From: Parcubacteria group bacterium
Lineage (GTDB): Bacteria > Patescibacteriota > Minisyncoccia > UBA6257 > JACRHW01
NCBI GenBank assembly: GCA_016211955.1
Contig: JACRHX010000036.1
Location: 1-7,296 of the forward strand
Reading direction: 5' to 3'
Length of the DNA: 7,296 bases
The notes beneath the pieces were generated by a model, which was given only the letters and a program-made list of their open reading frames with translations, did not search any database and was not told the DNA's origin. The position numbers and the translations under genes are program-made. The first letter of the stretch is position 1. Each line of letters begins with the position of its first letter. Of the stretch, positions 1 to 5,365 are shown piece after piece.

Positions 1-72
1 GTGGAGGCAAAAAATGAACGTATGTTGCAAAAAATAATAAAGGACGTCGAAGAGCTTATCTCTAAGCCCTAA
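1..72 (+). CDS. 3' end of an unidentified gene (partial)
   Basis: Frame 1 is open from the window edge to a TAA at 70-72 and encodes 23 residues rich in Lys, Glu and Ile. The tail (ERMLQKIIKDVEELISKP) looks like an amphipathic, charged C-terminal helix. The next gene starts 26 bases after the stop, in the same direction, which fits an operon. Too little is present to name a family. The call rests on the open frame, the helix-like composition and the close spacing, so a chance open frame cannot be excluded. Confidence 0.55.
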   Translation: MEAKNERMLQKIIKDVEELISKP

Positions 73-74
73 GA

Positions 75-98
75 ACTAATCACTAAGGACTTATTAGT
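75..98 (+). repeat. Short inverted repeat around the ribosome binding site of the exonuclease gene
   Basis: ACTAAT at 75-80 and ATTAGT at 93-98 are perfect inverted repeats. The 12-base loop holds AAGGA (85-89), the likely Shine-Dalgarno site nine bases before the ATG at 99. A competing imperfect pairing, TAAGCCCT (63-70) with AGGACTTA (86-93), would instead hide that site. Both stems are AT-rich and weak. A regulatory role is only a possibility. Confidence 0.3.
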
Positions 99-671
99 AT
101 GGATCGTCTCGTTATTGATATCGAAACAAAAAATACCTTTCAGGATGTGGGAGGGGAGCATAATATTCATAAACTTGAGGCTTCGCTTGTTGGTGTGTAT
201 TCTTATAAACGGGATGCTTATTTCGGGCTTTTAGAACATGAGTTCGATAAGCTCGACGAGTTGTTTCGGGGCGCCGAGTTTATCATCGGGTTCGCAACCA
301 ATCGGTTTGATATTCCAGTACTTCGAAAATACACCAAGGTGGATATTAAACGAATTAAATCACTTGATATGTTTGAGGAGGTTCAGAAAAAGTTGGGGCG
401 ACGTGTTGGACTTGGGGTGCTCTGCGAAGCAAACCTAAAGATCGGAAAAACAGGACATGGTCTCGATGCTATTGAGTACTACAAAAATGGGGAAATCGAG
501 AAGCTAAAGAGTTATTGTTTGAATGATGTTAAAATTACAAAAGAGTTATATGAATTCGTATTAGATAAAAAGAAACTTTTTGTACCGGACAAGTTTAATC
601 CGCCCGGAGTATTTTTTGATTTTGATTGGGCGTGGTCATTACAAACAAGCCCGCAGGGGTTGTTGTTCTAA
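99..671 (+). CDS. DEDDy-type 3'-5' exonuclease, RNase H-like fold (YprB/DnaQ-like)
   Basis: The 190-residue protein carries the signature of DnaQ-superfamily exonucleases. Exo I is D7-I-E9-T near the N-terminus. Exo II lies in FIIGFATNRFDIPVL with N68 and D71. Exo III is Y139-C-L-N-D143. The tyrosine in Exo III makes it DEDDy. D7, E9, D71 and D143 would bind the two catalytic metal ions that hydrolyse nucleotides from a 3' end. The whole protein is essentially one nuclease domain, closest in style to the ribonuclease H-like/YprB group, so DNA versus RNA preference cannot be told. There is no signal peptide, so it is cytoplasmic. The start at 99 has AAGGA at 85-89. The stop lies four bases before the next start, suggesting one transcript and possible translational coupling. 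Its link with the glycosidase that follows is not obvious. Confidence 0.85.
   Translation: MDRLVIDIETKNTFQDVGGEHNIHKLEASLVGVYSYKRDAYFGLLEHEFDKLDELFRGAEFIIGFATNRFDIPVLRKYTKVDIKRIKSLDMFEEVQKKLGRRVGLGVLCEANLKIGKTGHGLDAIEYYKNGEIEKLKSYCLNDVKITKELYEFVLDKKKLFVPDKFNPPGVFFDFDWAWSLQTSPQGLLF
644..664 (+). promoter_or_regulatory. Hairpin covering the ribosome binding site of the GH114 gene
   Basis: AACAAGCCC (644-652) can pair with GGGGTTGTT (656-664) around the loop GCA, with a single G-G mismatch. The 3' arm contains AGGGG (655-659), the best Shine-Dalgarno candidate for the start at 676, although the 16-base spacing is long. Ribosomes finishing the upstream gene would melt this stem, a usual arrangement for translational coupling. 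No T-run follows, so it is not a terminator. Confidence 0.3.
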
Positions 672-675
672 TGTT

Positions 676-1680
676 ATGCGAATACGATTTTCTCTGAAAG
701 AAGGATTACTGCTCGGTGTCGTATTGTCTTCGATTTTATTTCTCGGATATGTCCTCGTTGAATACAAAGGATTTCAAGATAATTTTGGCAATATCGACAG
801 TAAGACTTCTGAAGTGCCCATGCCACTCATCTATTTCTTGACTGGTTATGAAAAATCCGATGTCTTCAGGCGTGTTTTAGACACGCCGTCTGACTATCTT
901 GTAGTAGATGCATTTAAAGAAGTGCCAAATCTTTTGTTTTCTAAGGAGGAGATTGGAGAAATGAAAAAGCGGCACAGTACAGTGTTGGCGTATTTGAGTA
1001 TCGGCGAGGCGGAAGATTATAGATATTACTGGCAATCGGAATGGAAGACAAATCCACCGCGATGGATGGGGAAGATAAACCTTGATTGGGAAGGAAACAT
1101 CAAGGTAAAATATTGGGATCAAGATTGGCAAAAGATTATTCTTGCTTATGTCGATAGGATCGTGGAGCAGGGATTCGACGGGGTGTATTTAGACATTATT
1201 GATGGATATGAATACTGGTCTGATTCTGATAATGGTGAAGACGAGGTACTTGAACAGAATATTGCTGCGGAAAGAATGGTGGCGCTTCTCGGGACTATTA
1301 AGGAAAGGGCAAAAGCGAAGAATCCTCGATTTAAAATTTTTCCACAAAACTCTCCAGAGCTTGTTCGGTATGATGGCTATTTGAGTGTGATTGATGGAAT
1401 AGGGAAAGAAACTACGTGGTATGAGGGATACGATGATATTAATGGAAAGGAGACATTCACAACATTGATTGCCCCTGAAATCAGGGAGGAGCAATTAAAA
1501 TATTTAAGAATGATTAAAAAAGCAGGAAAGGTTATTCTTGCGACAGACTACTTTGCGCCTACCCAAGGAAAGGAGGCGAGCGATTTTTCTGAAAAAGCGC
1601 GCCAGGAAGGATTTTATTATTATCCCGCTGACACGAGAAAATTAGACAGTATCAGTTCTTTCACCAAGGTGTCGTTTTGA
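676..1680 (+). CDS. GH114 / MJ1477-TM1410 family glycoside hydrolase (endo-alpha-1,4-polygalactosaminidase-like), membrane-anchored or secreted
   Basis: The 334-residue product starts with a short basic segment (R2, R4, K8) followed by a hydrophobic stretch at about residues 11-28, a signal peptide or N-terminal anchor. The remainder is a TIM-barrel domain of the TM1410/GH114 type. Typical segments are LAYLSIGEAEDYRYYW (104-119), YWDQDWQ (146-152), GFDGVYLDIIDGYEYW (166-181; acidic residues D168, D173, D176) and IFPQNS (221-226). Known GH114 enzymes cleave alpha-1,4-galactosamine polymers found in exopolysaccharide matrices. E111, D168 and D173 are the likely active-site acids by position, an inference. 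The open frame extends upstream to an ATG at 580 inside the exonuclease gene, but the start at 676 gives a proper signal segment and four-base spacing. It ends in TGA. The exact substrate is unknown; it may act on the cell's own or a host's surface polysaccharide. Confidence 0.85.
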   Translation: MRIRFSLKEGLLLGVVLSSILFLGYVLVEYKGFQDNFGNIDSKTSEVPMPLIYFLTGYEKSDVFRRVLDTPSDYLVVDAFKEVPNLLFSKEEIGEMKKRHSTVLAYLSIGEAEDYRYYWQSEWKTNPPRWMGKINLDWEGNIKVKYWDQDWQKIILAYVDRIVEQGFDGVYLDIIDGYEYWSDSDNGEDEVLEQNIAAERMVALLGTIKERAKAKNPRFKIFPQNSPELVRYDGYLSVIDGIGKETTWYEGYDDINGKETFTTLIAPEIREEQLKYLRMIKKAGKVILATDYFAPTQGKEASDFSEKARQEGFYYYPADTRKLDSISSFTKVSF

Positions 1681-1681
1681 C

Positions 1682-1717
1682 TTATCAAATATCTGACGAT
1701 CGTCAGGTATTTGATAA
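1682..1717 (+). repeat. 36-base palindrome between the GH114 gene and the downstream promoter
   Basis: Arms TTATCAAATA (1682-1691) and TATTTGATAA (1708-1717) flank CTGACGATCGTCAG (1693-1706). Of 18 symmetric pairs, 17 are Watson-Crick; only 1692/1707 (T/G) differs. It begins two bases after the GH114 stop and ends one base before the -35 hexamer of the following promoter. It has no loop-forming spacer, and the nearest T-run (1730-1734) is 13 bases away, so it is a poor textbook terminator. An operator for the promoter, a dispersed palindromic repeat, or a hairpin ending the upstream message are all possible. Confidence 0.8.
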
Positions 1718-1718
1718 A

Positions 1719-1747
1719 TTGACGAATTCTTTTTAATTTAGTACAAT
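1719..1747 (+). promoter_or_regulatory. Sigma-70-type promoter for the PrcB-like gene
   Basis: TTGACG (1719-1724; five of six match TTGACA) and TACAAT (1742-1747; five of six match TATAAT) are separated by exactly 17 bases. The start of transcription would fall near 1754, giving a leader of about 64 bases before the ATG at 1818. The palindrome at 1682-1717 abuts the -35 site, which suggests control by a bound dimeric protein, though this is inferred. Confidence 0.65.
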
Positions 1748-1758
1748 TATGTCGATTT

Positions 1759-1780
1759 CTGGAGGAGTACCATCCTTCAG
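1759..1780 (+). promoter_or_regulatory. Leader hairpin containing a GGAGG motif
   Basis: CTGGAGGA (1759-1766) pairs with TCCTTCAG (1773-1780) around a six-base loop, with one G-U pair. It lies near the predicted 5' end of the message. The stem hides a perfect GGAGG that has no nearby start codon to serve. The working ribosome binding site is GGGGAGGG at 1804-1811. The stem could protect the 5' end of the mRNA or act as a standby or decoy ribosome site; this is unproven. Confidence 0.35.
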
Positions 1781-1817
1781 GAATTTGAAAAAATAGGAAG
1801 ATAGGGGAGGGCTAACA

Positions 1818-2225
1818 ATGTCGGAACTTTCTTTTCGCGAGGTTGAATACGGTCATGGTGCAGGATCTAGGATTAAAAATTCGGAGCCGATAATTATTGT
1901 TGATTTTGATACATGGCAGAATGACTGGAATAGGATTCATGGGATAGGTGGTGCTCGTGGGGGATTGCGTCTGGCCGAGCCCCCCGCCGTTGATTTTAAT
2001 AAGGAGACGGTGGTTGTAGTATTTCGTGGCGAGTGTTCCTCGAGTGGATATGGTATTAAGGTTATTCATGTTGTTGAGAATGCACATACAATTTCCGTAC
2101 GAGTGAAAAAGACAGGAGAGGGTGGCACGGCAACAGTGATGACATACCCCTACCAGATTATTGCCATTGCGATCCCTTTTGGTACCAAGCCGATCAATGT
2201 TGAGTTGATCCGATCCGTTAAGTAG
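1818..2225 (+). CDS. PrcB C-terminal domain-like protein
   Basis: A 135-residue protein that resembles the PrcB_C domain, named after the PrcB subunit of the Treponema denticola protease complex. The diagnostic core is a strand with the pattern VVVVFRGECSSSGYGIKV (65-82), where family members usually show a Gly-x-x-x-(S/T)-x-Gly-Tyr turn. It is followed by a beta-rich stretch (HTISVRVKKT, 90-99), a glycine-rich link, and TYPYQIIAI (109-117), matching the family's closing S/T-x-P-Y-x-(I/V) motif. An N-terminal helix containing W33 and W37 precedes it. No signal peptide or lipobox is visible, so as read it is cytoplasmic, whereas many relatives are exported. The start has a strong ribosome site (1804-1811) and a good promoter upstream, and a terminator follows directly, so the gene is probably transcribed alone. 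Its molecular function is not known. Confidence 0.75.
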   Translation: MSELSFREVEYGHGAGSRIKNSEPIIIVDFDTWQNDWNRIHGIGGARGGLRLAEPPAVDFNKETVVVVFRGECSSSGYGIKVIHVVENAHTISVRVKKTGEGGTATVMTYPYQIIAIAIPFGTKPINVELIRSVK

Positions 2226-2235
2226 GATATCGTGC

Positions 2236-2264
2236 CCCACCAATATTGGTGGGTTTTTGTTTTT
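2236..2264 (+). terminator. Intrinsic terminator of the PrcB-like gene
   Basis: CCCACC (2236-2241) pairs with GGTGGG (2248-2253) across AATATT, which is itself self-complementary. TTTTTGTTTTT (2254-2264) follows immediately. It begins eleven bases after the stop codon. This is a classic Rho-independent structure and separates the PrcB-like gene from the helicase-suf unit. Confidence 0.9.
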
Positions 2265-2277
2265 ATGACCATGCAGT

Positions 2278-2283
2278 TATAGT
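2278..2283 (+). promoter_or_regulatory. Possible -10 element of a leaderless helicase mRNA
   Basis: TATAGT (2278-2283) matches the -10 consensus at five of six positions and would place the transcription start at or next to the A of the ATG at 2290. No Shine-Dalgarno site precedes this ATG, which fits a leaderless message. The -35 match is poor (TTGTTT, 2257-2262, spacer 15, overlapping the terminator T-run), so the call is tentative. Confidence 0.35.
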
Positions 2284-2289
2284 AATGGT

Positions 2290-5200
2290 ATGGAGACAAA
2301 GAATTTTGAGGAATTATATGAAAAACTAAATACAAAACAACGTGAAGCGGTTGATGCCATCGACGGCCCTGTTGTTGTGCTTGCTGGGCCGGGGACGGGG
2401 AAGACGCAAATTTTGACGCTTCGAATTGCAAACATTTTGCGAAGAACTGACGCTGCGCCCGATAGCATCCTCGCGCTTACGTTCACCGAGGCGGCTGCTT
2501 CGAACATGCGCAAGCGGTTGTTTGAGATTATAGGTGCCCCAGCGTATCGTGTACGGATTTCGACCTTTCATGGGTTTTGTAATGATCTTATTCAGATGTG
2601 CCCCGATTCGTTTCCAAGAATTATTGGAGCTAAGAATATAACCGAGGCGGAGCAGTTCGGGATTATTAAGGAGGTGGTGCTTAGTCTTCCGCTTCAGATA
2701 TTACGTCCTCACGGAGATGAGCTGTATTATGTGCACTCTATTCTAAGAGCATTAAGCGACTTGAAGCGTGAAGGAATCGATGATGTGGAGTTCGGAGTAC
2801 GGGTAGAAAAGGAAGAGAAGGGTTTTTTGGCAATCGATGATTTGTATCATAGCAAGGGTGTTCACGAGGGGAAGATGAAGTCTGAATACAAGACGCTTGA
2901 AAAATCAATTGAGAAGAACAAAGAGTTGAGGTGTGTGTATGGTGAATATGAACGTGTGCTCAAAGATCGACGACTGTATGATTATAACGACATGATCATG
3001 GAGGTGGTGCGAATGCTTAAGGCTAATCCAGATTTTCTTCTTACTCTCCAGGAGCGTTATCAATATATTCTTGCTGATGAGCATCAGGATGTGAATGATG
3101 CGCAAAATACTCTCCTTGAACTTCTTGCGAGTTATGACGTTAACCCTAATATTTTTATCGTAGGCGATGATAAGCAAGCAATTTTTCGCTTTCAAGGCGC
3201 TTCGCTTCAAAATTTTCTTTATTTTCTGAAAAAATATCCGAGGGCTCGGGCCATTGCGCTCGAGGAAAATTATCGTTCAACGCAGGTTATTCTTGATGCG
3301 TCACATGGACTTGCGGAGGGTATGGGTGAATCGGTTTCTGGGGTCAGTCGGGAGCTTAAAGCCGTAACTGTTTCCATGGGGGAAAAGATAAGGGTTCGTG
3401 TTTTTAAAACGGCGAGTGATGAGCATTTTTTTCTTGCACGAGAGATAGCAGGGCTTATTAAAGAGGAGGTTCCTCCGCAAGAAGTGGCTGTGTTGTATAG
3501 AGATAATAAAGATGCATTATCTATTGTCGGTTCTCTAGAAAAGATGGCGGTGCCAGTTTCTCTTCAATCTGATCAGAGCGTGTTGGGGGACCCAAGTATC
3601 ATAGGCCTCATTACATTGTGTAAGGCTGTTTATTATTTCGGGGAAGATGAGTGGCTGCTTAAGGCGCTTCACCTTCCATTTTTAGGTATTCATCCCGTTA
3701 GAGACTGCGAGGGCTCGCAGCAAGCCTCTGTCTCTAACGGGATTCATCCTTTTGATATTTATCGGCTTGTTGAGAGGGCAAGCTCTTCACGAAGTTCATT
3801 GTATACAGTAGTGTCTTCTCTTTCGCGAGATAAAGCTTTGGTGCTTGATTCACGTGATGCGATTCTAGGTTTCTATACCAAACTTGTGCACTGGAAGGAT
3901 CTTTCTGCGGAACATGGCGCGCATGTCGTTTTTGAAACTATTATCCGAGAGTCTGGATTTTTAGGGTATCTTCTTGGCCGCCCCGATGCGGCAAAGCGTT
4001 TGAATAGAGTGATGGCGTTATTTGGAGAGATAGAACGCTTAGTGGGAAACCACGATTCGTTTATGCTTTCTGATTGTATAGCTTATCTCGAACTCATGGA
4101 GCGACACCGTATTGGATTAAAGAGCAAGGGAGATGATGCACGGATTGTCGGGGTGCAATGTATGACAGCGCATAAGGCGAAGGGGCTTGAGTTTGATTAT
4201 GTGTATATAGTTGGTGTAACTGATGGACACTGGGGGAATAGGAAGTCAAAGGAGCATTTTAGGTTGCCGCTTGGGGTTTCAGGTCTCGATATTTCAGATG
4301 AAGAAATTAAGGGTAATAGCGACGAGCGAAGATTGTTTTATGTGGCGCTTACTAGGGCGCGAAAGGAGGTCGTGATAAGCTATGCTTCGCAAGATGAGAA
4401 CGGAACAGACGTAATACCTTCTCAATTTGTTGGTGAGATTAAAGGGGAGCATGTGATGGAGGAGGATCTGCAAGAGAAGACTTTTTCGCTCGAAGATAAG
4501 GCGTCTGTGTTTGCGCGAAGAGCGACAACGCCAGAGTCTATATATGATAAGGAATTCGTACGTCATCTTTTTGAGATTCGTGGCGTCTCGGCGACGGGGC
4601 TTAACCGGTATCTTGAATGTCCGTGGAAGTATTTTTATGCTGATCTTCTGCGTGTTCCTCAGGCTAAAACCAAACCTCTTATGTATGGCATTGCAGCGCA
4701 TGGCGCGCTCTATACCCTGTTCGAACATCTTAAAAATGGAGATGTTATTTCTGTCGATACGTTTCTTGAACGGTTTAAGGTGCTTTTAGAAAAAGAGCCG
4801 CTTTCTAACCGAGAATATGATGATCTTTCGAGAAAGGGGGAAAAAGCGTTGCGCGGATATTACGAGTGTTACAAGGAGGGGTGGCATACGAATGTGCTCA
4901 ATGAGTTTCGGGTGGAAGGGGTTGAACTATTGTCTCAACAAGATGAATTGCGTGTTCGTCTTGTTGGGCGTATTGATAAGATTGAGCTACTTGGGGAGGG
5001 GAATCGTGTAAATGTTGTAGACTATAAAACAGGTAAGCCCAAGTCAAGAAATCAGATAGAAGGTTTGACAAGGGATGGAAACGGTGATTATAAGAGACAG
5101 CTGGTGTTTTATAAGCTTCTTCTTGATCGTTTCAATTCAGGGAAGTATCATATGGTTTCTGGCGAGATAGATTTTTTGGAGCCTAACGAACGGGGTATCT

Positions 5201-5364
5201 ATAAGAAAGAGAAGTTTATTATTGATAAGAATGAGGTTGATGTGCTTGAGGAGCAGATTATGGAGATGGCACGCGATGTGCAAAACGTCTCATTTTGGGA
5301 TAAAAAGTGTGACGATAAGGAGTGCGAATACTGCGAATTAAGGAACATGATGAAAAAAAGTTAA
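2290..5364 (+). CDS. UvrD-family helicase fused to a RecB-type PD-(D/E)XK nuclease with Fe-S cysteines (AdnAB/AddAB-like)
   Basis: The N-terminal part has the full set of SF1A helicase motifs: Q17, Walker A GPGTGKT (33-39), Ia TFTEAAASNM (64-73), Ib STFHGF (91-96), Walker B D263-E264-H-Q-D, III VGDDKQAIFRFQGA (291-304), IV ENYR (326-329), V TAHKAKGLEFD (626-636) and VI ERRLFYVALTRAR (679-691). The C-terminal part is a PDDEXK_1/RecB-like nuclease with H804, D896 (GRID), D911-Y-K913 and Q937-x3-Y941. Cysteines C777, C1007, C1012 and C1015 could hold a 4Fe-4S cluster, as in AddB-type nucleases. The protein should unwind and resect DNA ends in recombination or repair, using ATP and a divalent metal. 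The helicase-plus-nuclease order resembles mycobacterial AdnA/AdnB. Residues 467-484 are an in-frame palindromic insertion between motifs IV and V, in the presumed 2B subdomain. sufS follows after one base. The start has no clear ribosome site. Confidence 0.92.
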   Translation: METKNFEELYEKLNTKQREAVDAIDGPVVVLAGPGTGKTQILTLRIANILRRTDAAPDSILALTFTEAAASNMRKRLFEIIGAPAYRVRISTFHGFCNDLIQMCPDSFPRIIGAKNITEAEQFGIIKEVVLSLPLQILRPHGDELYYVHSILRALSDLKREGIDDVEFGVRVEKEEKGFLAIDDLYHSKGVHEGKMKSEYKTLEKSIEKNKELRCVYGEYERVLKDRRLYDYNDMIMEVVRMLKANPDFLLTLQERYQYILADEHQDVNDAQNTLLELLASYDVNPNIFIVGDDKQAIFRFQGASLQNFLYFLKKYPRARAIALEENYRSTQVILDASHGLAEGMGESVSGVSRELKAVTVSMGEKIRVRVFKTASDEHFFLAREIAGLIKEEVPPQEVAVLYRDNKDALSIVGSLEKMAVPVSLQSDQSVLGDPSIIGLITLCKAVYYFGEDEWLLKALHLPFLGIHPVRDCEGSQQASVSNGIHPFDIYRLVERASSSRSSLYTVVSSLSRDKALVLDSRDAILGFYTKLVHWKDLSAEHGAHVVFETIIRESGFLGYLLGRPDAAKRLNRVMALFGEIERLVGNHDSFMLSDCIAYLELMERHRIGLKSKGDDARIVGVQCMTAHKAKGLEFDYVYIVGVTDGHWGNRKSKEHFRLPLGVSGLDISDEEIKGNSDERRLFYVALTRARKEVVISYASQDENGTDVIPSQFVGEIKGEHVMEEDLQEKTFSLEDKASVFARRATTPESIYDKEFVRHLFEIRGVSATGLNRYLECPWKYFYADLLRVPQAKTKPLMYGIAAHGALYTLFEHLKNGDVISVDTFLERFKVLLEKEPLSNREYDDLSRKGEKALRGYYECYKEGWHTNVLNEFRVEGVELLSQQDELRVRLVGRIDKIELLGEGNRVNVVDYKTGKPKSRNQIEGLTRDGNGDYKRQLVFYKLLLDRFNSGKYHMVSGEIDFLEPNERGIYKKEKFIIDKNEVDVLEEQIMEMARDVQNVSFWDKKCDDKECEYCELRNMMKKS
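3688..3749 (+). repeat. In-frame palindromic element in the helicase gene, flanked by 8-base direct repeats
   Basis: The 14-base outer arms (3692-3705 and 3730-3743, holding CCCGTTAGAGAC and GTCTCTAACGGG) enclose 24 bases with an inner hairpin, CTGCGAG (3705-3711) and CTCGCAG (3714-3720), whose first base is shared with the outer arm. The direct repeat ATTCATCC occurs at 3688-3695 and again at 3742-3749, exactly 54 bases (18 codons) apart. The insert is read as VRDCEGSQQASVSNG between two Ile-His-Pro triplets (467-469 and 485-487). Removing one 54-base unit restores a smooth GIHPFDIYRL with no frame change. It shares 41 of 48 bases with the reverse complement of the sufS copy (6395-6442). Confidence 0.93.
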
Positions 5365-5365
5365 T

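Noticed and set aside
580..675. Upstream in-frame ATG extending the GH114 protein by 32 residues
   Set aside because: It overlaps the exonuclease gene by 92 bases and puts a non-membrane stretch before the signal segment. The ATG at 676 fits the spacing and signal sequence better.
671..697. ATG overlapping the exonuclease stop (TAATG)
   Set aside because: That frame closes after eight codons (TGA at 695-697) and is out of frame with the glycosidase.
1812..2243. Several open frames of 60 to 144 codons on the - strand across the window
   Set aside because: They run opposite genes with clear family motifs, have no recognisable domains and show cysteine/histidine-rich or low-complexity compositions typical of reverse-frame reading.
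3694..3741. Intein, group I or II intron, or CRISPR repeat as an explanation for the palindromic element
   Set aside because: At about 48 bases it is far too short for an intein or self-splicing intron. There is no splicing motif, and the copies are single, inverted relative to each other and about 2.7 kb apart, not an array.
3976..3997. GCCGC / GCGGC hairpin in the helicase gene
   Set aside because: Only five base pairs within ordinary codons for GRPDAAKR, with no flanking repeats. It does not resemble the other palindromes.
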